A DNA stretch of 64,000 nucleotides from Clavibacter sp. B3I6 (GCF_030816895.1 NZ_JAUSYL010000001.1:868001-932000); one strand, 5' to 3'. Shown: positions 44,930 through 53,837, counted from the stretch's first letter. Program-made: numbers and translations. The notes: generated by a model not told the origin, from the letters alone.

Positions 44930-45973
44930 ATGAAGGCGCTCCAGTACACCCGCATCGGATCCCAGCCCGAGGTCGTCGAGATCGAGAGGCCGACCCCCGG
45001 CCCCGGTCAGGTCCTCCTCCGCGTCACCGCCGCCGGCGTGTGCCACTCGGACGAGTACGTCATGGGCCTGTCGGAGGAGGAGTACCGCGCCGCCGGCTAT
45101 CCCCTCCCCCTCACGCTCGGCCACGAGGGCGCGGGCGTCGTCGAGGAGCTGGGCGCGGGCGTCGAGCACCTCGCCGTCGGGGACGCCGTCGCCGTGTACG
45201 GCCCGTGGGGCTGCGGCCGCTGCCACGCGTGCGCCGAGGGGCGGGAGAACTACTGCGAGAACGCCGCCGCCGAGGGGATCCAGCCTCCCGGGCTCGGGGC
45301 CCCCGGTGCGATGGCGGAGTACATGATCGTCGACGACCCGCGCCACCTGGTCCCGCTCGGCGACCTCGACCCGGTCGAGAACGTGTCGCTCACCGACGCG
45401 GGCCTGACGCCGTACCACGCCATCAAGACCTCCCTGCCGAAGCTCGGCGCGGGCACGTTCGCGGTCGTCATCGGCACGGGCGGACTCGGCCACGTGGGGA
45501 TCCAGATCCTCCGCGCCCTGAGCGGGGCCACGGTCATCGCCCTCGACGTGAACGAGGAGAAGCTGGAGCTCGCCCGCCACGTCGGCGCGCACCACACGGT
45601 CATCAGCGACGCAGCTGCGGCCGACGGCATCCGGGCGATCACGGGCGGGCGCGGCGTGCAGGCCGTGTTCGACTTCGTCGGCGCCACGCCGACCATGGCG
45701 ACGGCCGTCCAGGTCGTCGAGCCGGGCGGCGACGTCACCGTCGTCGGCATCGGCGGCGGCACGGTCGAGGTCGGGTTCGGGCGCATCGCGTTCGACGCCG
45801 CCCTCCGGATCCCCTACTGGGGCAGCCGGTCCGAGCTCATCGAGGTGCTGGACCTGGCGCGCTCCGGGCAGGTGACGGTCGAGACGCAGCGCTACTCCCT
45901 CGACCAGGCTCCCGACGCCTACGCGGCCCTCGCGACAGGTGCCGTCCGGGGTCGCGCGGTCATCGTGCCCTAG
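44930..45973 (+). CDS. Zinc-dependent alcohol dehydrogenase (NAD(P))
   Basis: 347 residues, medium-chain ADH. Catalytic zinc residues C38 and H65-E66 (GVCHSDEY, LGHEGAG), structural zinc cysteines C95, C98, C101 and C109 (CGRCHACAEGRENYC). The Rossmann motif is GTGGLGHVG near residue 183. Substrate range cannot be fixed. The ATG at 44930 is preceded by a weak ribosome site and an inverted repeat. Confidence 0.94.
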   Translation: MKALQYTRIGSQPEVVEIERPTPGPGQVLLRVTAAGVCHSDEYVMGLSEEEYRAAGYPLPLTLGHEGAGVVEELGAGVEHLAVGDAVAVYGPWGCGRCHACAEGRENYCENAAAEGIQPPGLGAPGAMAEYMIVDDPRHLVPLGDLDPVENVSLTDAGLTPYHAIKTSLPKLGAGTFAVVIGTGGLGHVGIQILRALSGATVIALDVNEEKLELARHVGAHHTVISDAAAADGIRAITGGRGVQAVFDFVGATPTMATAVQVVEPGGDVTVVGIGGGTVEVGFGRIAFDAALRIPYWGSRSELIEVLDLARSGQVTVETQRYSLDQAPDAYAALATGAVRGRAVIVP

Positions 45974-46120
45974 CCGCCCAGCAGCCCGTAATCCGCGGAG
46001 CGGCGCGGCGGTGTCGCCCATCGACAGCGACACGCCGCCCGCGCTGTGAGTCTCCCTGGTGCGACGCGCCCGTCCCTATGGGAGTGTTGGTCGTGGTTGC
46101 CCCAGAATCCCGGCCGCCTG

Positions 46121-46140
46121 CGTCATGTGCCCACGTGACG
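46121..46140. promoter_or_regulatory. Inverted repeat upstream of the desaturase gene
   Basis: CGTCATGTG CC CACGTGACG has 9-bp arms with one mismatch and a 2-base centre, 71 bases before the desaturase start. The size and symmetry suit a TetR-type repressor dimer. Confidence 0.45.
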
Positions 46141-46210
46141 TCGACAGACAGCGGCTCGCCACGGCGGCCCGCTCCACCTGGCCGAGAGGCCACGGACGAA
46201 CGAGCTGACC

Positions 46211-47308
46211 ATGACTGACACCACCGCAGCACCTCGCATCGTGCTCACCCGACCCAAGCGCGGCGGCGGAGCCAACCCCACCACCGAGTACTCGGGCCTC
46301 CTCAACACGGTCCGCGACGCCGGCCTCCTGAACCGCCGCGTCGGGTTCTACGTGCTGATGTTCTCCGGCATCACCGCGGCCCTCGTCGGCCTCGGCGCCG
46401 GCTTCGTGCTCCTCGGGGACAGCTGGTTCCAGCTGCTCATCGCGGCGGGGCTCGGCATCATCTTCACCCAGTTCGCGTTCCTCGCCCATGAGGCCTCGCA
46501 TCGCCAGGTGTTCGAGTCCGGCAAGGCCAACGACATCGCCGGCCGCACGCTCGCGAACCTGTTCGTCGGCATCAGCTACTCGTGGTGGATGACGAAGCAT
46601 TCCCGTCACCACGCCAACCCGAACGTCCTCGGCAAGGATCCGGACATCGAGCGCGACGTCATCTCCTTCACCCCGGAGGACGCCGCCCGCGCCAAGGGCG
46701 TCTACGGCTGGTTCACGCGCCACCAGGGCTACGCGTTCTTCCCGATCCTCATGTTCGAGGGCCTCAACCTCCACGTGCACGGCTTCCGCACGGTGTTCGG
46801 TCGCGGCAAGGTCGACAAGCGCTGGCTGGAGATCTCGATGCTCTCCACCCGCATCATCGCCTACCTCGCCGTCGTCTTCTTCTTCCTCCCCCTCGGCATG
46901 GCGTTCGCGTTCGTCGGTGTCCAGCTCGCGGTGTTCGGCGTCTACATGGGCGCCTCGTTCGCCCCGAACCACAAGGGCATGCCCGTCCTCCCGAAGGACT
47001 CCAAGGTCGACTTCCTCCGCCGCCAGGTCCTCACCAGCCGCAACATCAAGAGCACCTGGTTGACCGACATCTACATGGGCGGCCTCAACTACCAGATCGA
47101 GCACCACCTCTTCCCCAACATGCCCCGCCCGGCCCTGAAGAAGGCCCAGGTCATCGCCAAGGAGTACTGCGCGACCCACTCGATCCCGTACACCGAGACC
47201 ACCCTCCTGGCCTCGTACGGCATCGTCGTCGCCTACCTCAACCGGGTCGGCCTCTCCGCCGGCGGCGACCCGTTCGACTGCCCCGCGTCCGCGTCCTTCG
47301 GACGCTGA
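46211..47308 (+). CDS. Membrane fatty-acid (acyl-CoA/lipid) desaturase
   Basis: 365 residues with four or so membrane helices. The three histidine boxes are HEASH, HSRHH and QIEHHLF, which bind the di-iron centre. It introduces a double bond in acyl chains, probably for membrane fluidity. Oxygen and an external electron donor are needed, and no ferredoxin or reductase gene is adjacent. ATG at 46211 with an inverted repeat upstream. Confidence 0.93.
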   Translation: MTDTTAAPRIVLTRPKRGGGANPTTEYSGLLNTVRDAGLLNRRVGFYVLMFSGITAALVGLGAGFVLLGDSWFQLLIAAGLGIIFTQFAFLAHEASHRQVFESGKANDIAGRTLANLFVGISYSWWMTKHSRHHANPNVLGKDPDIERDVISFTPEDAARAKGVYGWFTRHQGYAFFPILMFEGLNLHVHGFRTVFGRGKVDKRWLEISMLSTRIIAYLAVVFFFLPLGMAFAFVGVQLAVFGVYMGASFAPNHKGMPVLPKDSKVDFLRRQVLTSRNIKSTWLTDIYMGGLNYQIEHHLFPNMPRPALKKAQVIAKEYCATHSIPYTETTLLASYGIVVAYLNRVGLSAGGDPFDCPASASFGR

Positions 47309-47342
47309 TCCCCGGCGGCCAATCCGCCGCACCCGCATCACC

Positions 47343-47389
47343 CGACGCCTCCCGCTCGCCGCCCTCCGGGCCGCGACCGGGAGGCGTCG
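47343..47389. terminator. Hairpin between convergent desaturase and AAA ATPase genes
   Basis: Perfect 12-bp arms CGACGCCTCCCG (47343-47354) and CGGGAGGCGTCG (47378-47389) with a 23-base loop, between convergent stops. Confidence 0.6.
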
Positions 47390-47438
47390 TCGTGCGTGCG
47401 ACGCCCGGCGGTCCGGATGCCGCCGCCCCCGAGGCGGA

Positions 47439-48617
47439 CTAGCGCCTGCCCCAGTCCCAGGACGGCGTGCTGAGCAGCCCCTGCCCGCGGAGGGTCGTCT
47501 CGCCGAGCGGCTTCTCGAGCACGAGCTCCCCCGCCTCGGCGTGCGTCGAGATCGCGGCCGCGAGGCCCGGCGCGTGCGTGACCACGAGGATCTGGATCCG
47601 CTGCGACGCCTCCGCGATCAGCTCGCCGAGCGCGGGCAGGAGGTCCTGGTGGAGGCTCGTCTCCGGCTCGTTGAGCACCATGAGCTCGGGCGTCTCCGTG
47701 GTGAGGAGCGCGGCCGTGAGCATGAGCATCCGGAGCGTGCCGTCCGAGAGCTCGGCCGCGTCGAGCACGCGCAGCACGCCGGGCTGCTCGAGGCCGAGCG
47801 TGAGGATGCCGTCCTGCGAGCGGATGACGACGCGCGATCCCGGGAAGGCCCGGTCGACCAGGGCGTCGAGGGCGTCACCGCGCCCCCACTCGCGGATGGT
47901 CTGCACGGCCGCCGCGAGGTCCGACCCGTCGCTCGCGAGGACTGGGGTGCGCGTGCCCACCCGCGGCCGTCGGGCCGGCGCATCGGCGTCCGTGCGCAGG
48001 TGGTCGTAGAAGCGCCAGCCGCCCATCCGCCGCCGGAGGATCATCGCCTCGGGGCTCGTGACCGCGTCGGCCACCTCGCTGAGCACGCTGAGGTGCGGCG
48101 GCACCAGGGCGGGCACGCGCATCCACCCGTCGGCCTCGTCGCGCACGCGCACGTCCTGCCAGCGGCGCTCCAGCACGAGGGACCGCGGCCGGGCCACGGG
48201 ACCGCTGAAGACCAGCTCGCGCTTGATCTCCGGGTCCCGCCCGAACATGGTCGGCGGCCGGGCCGACGGGTCGCTCTGCGGAATGCCGAGGTCGACGAGG
48301 TAGCCCAGGTCGTCGCCCGCGAAGCCCAGCCGCAGCGCGACGGGGCCCTTCCGCATGGTGCCCTGCACCGCGTGCTCCCCGTCGCGCATCGCGCGGGACA
48401 GGCCCTCGGGTCCCGCCCACAGGACGGCCTCGAGGCCGCCCTCGCGGGCGAGCGCGCCGACCGCCCCACCCTGCGCCATGTCGGCGATGAGGCGGAGCGC
48501 CCGGTAGACGTTGGACTTGCCGCTGCCGTTGGCGCCGGTGACGACGTCGAGGCCGGTGAGCGGGAGCGCCAGGTCGCGGACGGAGCGGTAGCCGGAGACG
48601 GCGAGGGTGCGGATCAT
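47439..48617 (-). CDS. AAA-family ATPase (RecF/OLD-like, no nuclease domain)
   Basis: 392 residues. The SMC/RecF-type ATPase has Walker A TGANGSGKSNVYRALRLI at residues 29-46, a signature-like LSDGTLRMLMLTAALL and Walker B LMVLNEPETSLHQDLL. No TOPRIM or HNH nuclease domain follows, unlike OLD or Gabija proteins, and there is no adjacent nuclease gene. It may act in DNA repair or defence. The function is unassigned. Confidence 0.82.
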   Translation of the reverse strand: MIRTLAVSGYRSVRDLALPLTGLDVVTGANGSGKSNVYRALRLIADMAQGGAVGALAREGGLEAVLWAGPEGLSRAMRDGEHAVQGTMRKGPVALRLGFAGDDLGYLVDLGIPQSDPSARPPTMFGRDPEIKRELVFSGPVARPRSLVLERRWQDVRVRDEADGWMRVPALVPPHLSVLSEVADAVTSPEAMILRRRMGGWRFYDHLRTDADAPARRPRVGTRTPVLASDGSDLAAAVQTIREWGRGDALDALVDRAFPGSRVVIRSQDGILTLGLEQPGVLRVLDAAELSDGTLRMLMLTAALLTTETPELMVLNEPETSLHQDLLPALGELIAEASQRIQILVVTHAPGLAAAISTHAEAGELVLEKPLGETTLRGQGLLSTPSWDWGRR

Positions 48618-48659
48618 GCCGCGACCCTCCCACGGGCCGACGACACCCGTCGTCCCCCC

Positions 48660-48684
48660 GGGGTCGCGACGGCGGCGCGACCCC
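48660..48684 (-). terminator. Hairpin downstream of the diacylglycerol-kinase-like gene
   Basis: Perfect 9-bp arms GGGGTCGCG and CGCGACCCC with a 7-base loop, 53 bases past the stop of the minus-strand kinase gene and before the AAA ATPase gene. Confidence 0.55.
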
Positions 48685-48737
48685 TGCGCCCCAGGTCGCT
48701 GACGGGAGCCGCGGGACGGGCAGCCGGGGGCCGCGGG

Positions 48738-49763
48738 TCAGGCGTCCTGCGGCACCCGCACCGTGAGGCCGCCGGGCAGCACCTGGATCTTGAAGCCGAC
48801 GGCGCGGCCGAACGGGTCGCCGTCGAGCTCGATGTCCTCCTCCTTCTCGAGGCGGACGACGACCTCCTCGGCCGTCCGGTACTCGAGCGCGCGGACCTCC
48901 TTCTCGGGGCCCATGAGGCGGCGCCCCGCGGCGGTGCGGCGGACGACGCCGTTCTCCCACGCGACCTTGACCCAGATCTGGATCCAGCCGAAGATCCCCT
49001 CCGGTCGCATGAGCACCACGTCGAGGATGCCGTCGTCGACCGCGGCGTCCGGCAGCAGCAGGATGTTGGCCGGCAGCGAGCCGCAGTTGCCGACGATCAG
49101 GGTGTGCGCGCGGCGGCGGTGCGTGCTGCGGCCGTCGAGGCGGTAGCGCAGGCGCAGCTGGTCGCGGTCGCGGAGGGCCTTGAAGATCGCGTCGACGTAG
49201 GCGAGCCAGCCGACCTTCTTCTTCAGCTCCGAGTCGGTGTTGGCGAGCATCTTGGCGTCGATGCCGACGCCGGCCATGACGACGAACACGTGCTTGTCGC
49301 GCGTCTCGTCCTGGCGGAGGATCTCGATGGCCGCGAGGTCGACCTTCCGGTCGTGGCCGGAGAACGCGGCCTCGAGCGAGTGCTCCACGTCGTTGAGGGT
49401 GAGCTTGAGGTTGCGGGCCAGCAGGTTGCCGGTGCCGGAGGGCAGGAGGCCGAGCGCGACGCCGGATCCGGACATGCCCTCGGCGACGGCGCGGACGGTG
49501 CCGTCGCCGCCGGCCGCGATGACCATGTCGACGTCGTGGGACAACGCCTCCTGAGCGGCGCCCTTGCCCGGGTCGTCCTCGCTGGTCTCGAACCAGAGGG
49601 TCTCCTCCCAGCCCGCGGTGCCGGCGGCCTGCGCCACCTTCGCCTTCAGGGACTCGAGGTCGACCTTGATGGGGTTGTAGACGACGGCGGCACGGCGACC
49701 CGACCCGTCGGTGGGCGATGGTGCGGGAGCGGAGGCGGGGGTGGAGGTCGTCATCATGGTCAC
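48738..49763 (-). CDS. Diacylglycerol kinase-like lipid kinase (DAGK catalytic domain)
   Basis: 341 residues. The DAGK fold shows AAVVYNPIKVD at the start and the nucleotide-binding GGDGTVRAVAEGM, followed by LLPSGTGNLLARNL. Such bacterial enzymes phosphorylate diacylglycerol or related lipids at the inner membrane face. A ~25-residue Ser/Pro/Thr-rich N-terminus is likely disordered. ATG at 49763 or three codons later. Confidence 0.92.
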   Translation of the reverse strand: MTMMTTSTPASAPAPSPTDGSGRRAAVVYNPIKVDLESLKAKVAQAAGTAGWEETLWFETSEDDPGKGAAQEALSHDVDMVIAAGGDGTVRAVAEGMSGSGVALGLLPSGTGNLLARNLKLTLNDVEHSLEAAFSGHDRKVDLAAIEILRQDETRDKHVFVVMAGVGIDAKMLANTDSELKKKVGWLAYVDAIFKALRDRDQLRLRYRLDGRSTHRRRAHTLIVGNCGSLPANILLLPDAAVDDGILDVVLMRPEGIFGWIQIWVKVAWENGVVRRTAAGRRLMGPEKEVRALEYRTAEEVVVRLEKEEDIELDGDPFGRAVGFKIQVLPGGLTVRVPQDA

Positions 49764-49835
49764 CCTACCGACGCGCGCGGCCGCCGAGGAGTGACGGGGC
49801 CGCCCGGATGCCGGGCGGCCGGCTGGCCCGTGGAC

Positions 49836-49876
49836 GACGATGCCGACCCGCGCGCGGGGCGCGGGTCGGCATCGTC
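49836..49876 (-). terminator. Strong hairpin downstream of the BCCT transporter gene
   Basis: Perfect 18-bp arms GACGATGCCGACCCGCGC and GCGCGGGTCGGCATCGTC around a 5-base loop, 16 bases past the transporter stop. A second smaller hairpin (GCCGCCCGG/CCGGGCGGC, 49799-49819) lies next to it. Confidence 0.8.
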
Positions 49877-49891
49877 GGCGTCAGCGGCGCG

Positions 49892-51721
49892 TCAGGAGCG
49901 CCGGGCCTCGTCCTCGTCGCCGAGGGGCTCGCGGATCTCCGCGTCCTCCGGGTCGATGGGGTCGACCGAGAGCTGGAAGTGGTCGCCGTGCTGCTCGACG
50001 CCGTTGACGACGGCGTCGCGCATCATCTCGACCGCGACCTGGCGGCGCACGATGAGCGGATCCGTGCGCAGCTCCTTCCAGAGGGCGTAGCAGGCGACGA
50101 GCATCACGATCACGAACGGCAGCGAGGCCACGACCGTGAGGTTCTGCAGGCCCGTGAGGGCCTCGGTGCCTCCGCCGCCGATGGCCAGCATGATCGCCGC
50201 GACCGCGCCCATGACGACGCCCCAGAAGACGACCACCTTGCGGCTCGGGTGCAGGGCGCCGCGCTGCGAGAGCGTCCCCATCACGATCGACGCGGAGTCC
50301 GCGCCGGAGACGAAGAAGATGCCCACGAGCAGCATCACGAGGACGGTGCTGACGCTGGCCAGCGGGTAGTGGTTCAGCAGCTGGAACAGCGTGTTGTCGG
50401 ACACCACGGCGCCGTCGACGGTCATGTCGCCGTCGACCTGCTGCGCGTGGATCGCGGAGCCGCCGAAGATCGAGAACCAGATGAGGGCCACCAGGCTCGG
50501 CGCGAGGAGCACGCCGACCACGAACTCGCGGATGGTGCGGCCGCGGCTGATGCGCGCGATGAACATGCCGACGAACGGCGTCCACGAGATCCACCAGGCC
50601 CAGTAGAAGACGGTCCAGCTGGAGAGCCAGGCGCTCATCTCGTCGCCGCCGGTCGCCGCCGTGCGCGACGCCATCTCGGTCATGTCGCCGAGGTAGGCGC
50701 CGAGGGTGGCGGGGATGAGGTTGAGGATCAGCAGCGTCGGGCCGACGACGAACACGAAGACGGCGAGCACGACGGCCAGCACCATGTTGATGTTCGACAG
50801 CCACTGGATGCCGCGGGCGATGCCCGAGACGGCCGAGAAGATGAACGCGATCGTGAGCACGACGATGATGCCGATGAGCAGCGGGGCCGTGGCCTCGTCC
50901 ACCCAGCCGTTGAACTCGAGGCCGGCGCCGATCTGCGTGGCGCCGATGCCGAGCGAGGCCGCCGAGCCGAAGAGCGTGGCGAAGATCGCGAGCATGTCGA
51001 TGACGCGGCCCGCCCAGCCCTCGGTGCGCTTCGTGCCGAGCAGCGGCTGGAAGATGGAGGAGAAGAGCTGCTTGCGGCCCTTCCGGAAGGTGCCGTAGCC
51101 GATCGCGATGCCGGCGACCGCGTAGATGGCCCAGGGGTGGAGGCCCCAGTGGAACATCGCGGTGGCCATGGCGGTGCGGATGGCCGCCTCCGACTCCGGC
51201 TGCGTGGTGCCGGGCGGCGGGGAGACGAAGAAGCTGAGCGGCTCGGCGGCGCCGAAGAACATCAGGCCGATGCCCATGCCCGCGCTGAACATCATCGCGA
51301 TCCACGAGACGGTCTTGAACTGCGGCTTCTCGTCGTCGGCGCCCAGCTTGATGCGGCCGTAGCGGCTCGCGGCCAGCCAGATGACGAAGATCACGAAGAA
51401 GCTCGCGGCGAGCACGAACAGCCAGCCCGTCTTCTCGATGACCCAGCTCTGCGCGGCGCCCGACACCGAGGCGAGGCCGTCGGTGCTCACGATGCCCCAC
51501 ACCACGAAGCCGACCGCGAGGACCGCCGTGATGCCGAAGACGAGGCGGTCGATCTTGGGGTGCTCGGGCTCGTAGAGGTCGACCGAGCCGGTGAACCGGG
51601 CCTCGAGGAGGCGGTGGTCGGAGTGGTCGCGGCGGCTGGGCCGTGTCCCGTCGGGCCCGGATCTGCGCTTCGGGACGAGACGGTCGAGGAGGCGTTCTGC
51701 GGACGTGCGCGTGGAGGTCAT
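49892..51721 (-). CDS. BCCT-family betaine/choline/carnitine transporter
   Basis: 609 residues with twelve predicted helices, starting as MTSTRTSAERLLDRLVPKRR. Family motifs include MFSAGMGIGLMFFGAAEPL (Gly-rich ion and substrate helix), SWTVFYWAWWISWTPFVGMF (aromatic betaine box) and GTLSQRGALHPSR. It imports compatible solutes with Na+ or H+. The N-terminal ~60 residues and acidic C-terminal tail (DPIDPEDAEIREPLGDEDEA) may sense osmotic state. ATG at 51721 with AGGAG upstream. The strong terminator follows. Confidence 0.93.
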   Translation of the reverse strand: MTSTRTSAERLLDRLVPKRRSGPDGTRPSRRDHSDHRLLEARFTGSVDLYEPEHPKIDRLVFGITAVLAVGFVVWGIVSTDGLASVSGAAQSWVIEKTGWLFVLAASFFVIFVIWLAASRYGRIKLGADDEKPQFKTVSWIAMMFSAGMGIGLMFFGAAEPLSFFVSPPPGTTQPESEAAIRTAMATAMFHWGLHPWAIYAVAGIAIGYGTFRKGRKQLFSSIFQPLLGTKRTEGWAGRVIDMLAIFATLFGSAASLGIGATQIGAGLEFNGWVDEATAPLLIGIIVVLTIAFIFSAVSGIARGIQWLSNINMVLAVVLAVFVFVVGPTLLILNLIPATLGAYLGDMTEMASRTAATGGDEMSAWLSSWTVFYWAWWISWTPFVGMFIARISRGRTIREFVVGVLLAPSLVALIWFSIFGGSAIHAQQVDGDMTVDGAVVSDNTLFQLLNHYPLASVSTVLVMLLVGIFFVSGADSASIVMGTLSQRGALHPSRKVVVFWGVVMGAVAAIMLAIGGGGTEALTGLQNLTVVASLPFVIVMLVACYALWKELRTDPLIVRRQVAVEMMRDAVVNGVEQHGDHFQLSVDPIDPEDAEIREPLGDEDEARRS

Positions 51722-51845
51722 GGAGGGGATGGGCTCCTGAGGGCTGGAGGGCATGGGCATCGCCCGCAGGGGTCCCACGAGCGACCGGCCGAGTCTAGGC
51801 GGACCGCGCGCGGAGGGCCGATTCGCGCTCCGGCCTTGCCATCCG

Positions 51846-53501
51846 CTATGAGGAGCGGTAGTGGGCGGGCTCGCGCGGGACCGCCGGGAGGGTGGCGACG
51901 ACGCGCGTCCCGTGGCCGAGGCGGCTGGCGATCCGCAGCGTCCCGCCGTGCGCGACGACCGTGCGCTCGGCGATGGACAGGCCGAGGCCGAGGCCCGGGA
52001 CGGCGCCGTCGCGCGCCGCCTGCGCCCGGAAGAAGCGGTCGAATACATGGCGCTGGTCCTCCTCGCTGAGGCCCACGCCCGTGTCGGCCACCGCGAGGAC
52101 CGCGTCGTCCCCGTCGCGTCCGAGGTCGACGTCGATGCGGCCGGACGGGGTGAAGGCGATCGCGTTGGCGACCAGCGCCTCGACCACCTGCGCGAGCCGG
52201 TCGGCGTCGCCGTCGAGCAGCACCCCGGGCTCGAGGCGCGCCTGCAGCTCCAGCCCGCGCTCGGCGGCCCGGTCGGCGGCGGCGCGGACGACGGCGTCCA
52301 CGCGGGCGGTCAGGTCGAGGGGTCCGCGCGTGAGGGCCGGGCCCTGGTCCGCGCCCGCGAGGAGCGAGCCGATGATGCCGGACAGCTGGTCGACGTTCCG
52401 CTGGATGACCGCGAGCTCGCCCGCGATGCCGAGCGCCTCGGGGTCGTGCAGCTCGCCGATGAGGTCGAGGTAGCCGACGATGCTGGTGAGCGGCGTCCGC
52501 AGCTCGTGCGACACGGTGGCGAGGAACTCGTCGCGCACCTGCACGGCCTGCGCGAGGTCGGTGACGTCGTAGGCCGCGAGCACCGTGCCCGTGCGCGGGC
52601 CGGGGCCGCGGCCGATGGCCCGCACGGAGAGCACCAGGGCGCGCTGGTTGCCCGGCTCGCCCACCCAGTAGACGGGGCCGTGGACCTTGTCGGCGTACAG
52701 GGCCTCGAGCAGGACCTTGCCGTCGCGGGCCACGGGCGTCACGCGGTCGGATCCGTAGACGGCCGTGGCCCGGCCGCTCACGGGGTCGTACCCCGCGATC
52801 TGGAGGAGCTCGCGGACCGCGGAGTTGCGGAGGACGGGCCGGTCCTCGGCGTCGAAGAAGACGATGCCCACGTCGACGGCGTCGGCGACGTCCCGGAACG
52901 TCGCGGTCAGCTCGCGCGACTCGTGGAGGAGGCGCGCCTGCGCCTCCGTCGCCTCGGCGAGCTCGCGCCGGTCCCGCCGCTGGGTCGCCGCCGCCTGCGC
53001 GGCCGCGGTGACCAGCAGGGTCATGAGGAGGAGCCCGCCGCCGAGGTCCGCCCAGGCCGTGGTCGTCGCGGGAAGGGCGCCGTCGCGGAGCAGGGGGAGG
53101 AGGGTGATGGCGAGCGCACCCGCGACGGCCACGGCGACGCCGCCCGCGGGGAACGCGAAGACGAGCCAGAGGAGCGGGATGACCACGAGGAGGGTGGCCG
53201 CCGGCAGGGTGGCGGAGGTGGCGTCGCGGAGCACCGCGACCGCGAGCAGGTCGACCGCCGGCACGGCGATGAGGAGGGCCGAGGGAGCGCGGCCGATCGC
53301 GAGGACGGCGGCGAGGACCGAGGCGAGCGCCACCACGGCGAGCGCGGACAGGTACCACGCGTCGGCCTGCACCTCGGGCTCGACCACGGCGACGAGGACC
53401 GCCACGACCACGCAGCTGAGGACGAACGGCACCTGAGCGCGGGCGGACCGCCGCCGCCGCTCGTCCGCGGGTGACCGCACGGGGAGCGCGGCTGCGGACA
53501 T
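51846..53501 (-). CDS. PAS-containing sensor histidine kinase (orphan)
   Basis: 551 residues. A hydrophobic N-terminal part with about six membrane helices, a PAS domain (GIVFFDAEDRPVLRNSAVRE), HisKA with VSHELRTPLTSIVGYLDL (phospho-His) and an HATPase domain (DTGVGLSEEDQ, GLGLGLSIAERT). No response regulator gene is adjacent. ATG at 53501 with GAGGAGG upstream was preferred over 53534. The BCCT gene is downstream on the same strand. The SipW operon is divergent, with the repeat array in between. Confidence 0.92.
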   Translation of the reverse strand: MSAAALPVRSPADERRRRSARAQVPFVLSCVVVAVLVAVVEPEVQADAWYLSALAVVALASVLAAVLAIGRAPSALLIAVPAVDLLAVAVLRDATSATLPAATLLVVIPLLWLVFAFPAGGVAVAVAGALAITLLPLLRDGALPATTTAWADLGGGLLLMTLLVTAAAQAAATQRRDRRELAEATEAQARLLHESRELTATFRDVADAVDVGIVFFDAEDRPVLRNSAVRELLQIAGYDPVSGRATAVYGSDRVTPVARDGKVLLEALYADKVHGPVYWVGEPGNQRALVLSVRAIGRGPGPRTGTVLAAYDVTDLAQAVQVRDEFLATVSHELRTPLTSIVGYLDLIGELHDPEALGIAGELAVIQRNVDQLSGIIGSLLAGADQGPALTRGPLDLTARVDAVVRAAADRAAERGLELQARLEPGVLLDGDADRLAQVVEALVANAIAFTPSGRIDVDLGRDGDDAVLAVADTGVGLSEEDQRHVFDRFFRAQAARDGAVPGLGLGLSIAERTVVAHGGTLRIASRLGHGTRVVATLPAVPREPAHYRSS

Positions 53502-53561
53502 GCGGTGCCCCTCCTCGGTCGACCGGCGGTGCACGCCGTGGCCCGAGCCTAGACCGGACGG

Positions 53562-53693
53562 CGTGAGCGGGATCGGGGACGCGCGTGAGGTGGAGCTGGG
53601 ACGCGCTTGAGGTGGAGCCGCAGACGGCTTGAGGCAAAGCTCGGCGGGACTTGCAGAAGCCCAGCGGGTCGCTTGAGGCCGCTCCGTCAGAGT
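53562..53693 (+). repeat. Six direct repeats with exact 22-bp period
   Basis: The heptamer cores at 53562 CGTGAGC, 53584 CGTGAGG, 53606 CTTGAGG, 53628 CTTGAGG, 53650 CTTGCAG and 53672 CTTGAGG all start 22 bases apart. Positions 11 and 13 of each unit (A or C, then C) are also conserved. Two helical turns per unit puts every copy on one face of the DNA. They lie upstream of the SipW operon, like a cooperative activator or repressor array. Confidence 0.85.
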
Positions 53694-53714
53694 GGTGTTC
53701 GTCGAAGGAACACC
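53694..53714. promoter_or_regulatory. Inverted repeat abutting the 22-bp array
   Basis: GGTGTTC (53694-53700) and GAACACC (53708-53714) are perfect arms around seven bases. The element starts exactly where a seventh 22-bp unit would begin. It may be a separate operator or the base of a leader hairpin. Confidence 0.6.
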
Positions 53715-53837
53715 GGGACGACACCGCAGGAGCGCCGACCAGGCGCCGACGGAGCACCGGAGACGACCGGCAGGACCCCACCCGCCGCCTCCCCCACGAA
53801 CATGCGCGGCACACCGCGCGAGAGAACAGGAAACCCC

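Larger units (their letters stand above)
53502..53837. promoter_or_regulatory. Divergent regulatory region between orphan kinase and SipW operon
   Basis: 336 bases without a gene. It holds six direct repeats at 22-bp spacing (53562-53693) followed at once by an inverted repeat (53694-53714). About 120 bases of leader then run to the first gene of the operon. No clear -10/-35 pair can be seen. Both the kinase gene and the SipW operon would be read from here. Confidence 0.65.

Noticed and set aside
47439..48617. AAA ATPase as part of a Gabija or OLD defence system
   Set aside because: There is no TOPRIM nuclease domain, and neither neighbour is a helicase or nuclease. The genes on both sides are ordinary metabolism.
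53562..53693. 22-bp repeats as replication-origin or plasmid iterons
   Set aside because: No replication initiator gene, AT-rich unwinding element or DnaA boxes nearby. The location between divergent genes fits transcriptional control better.
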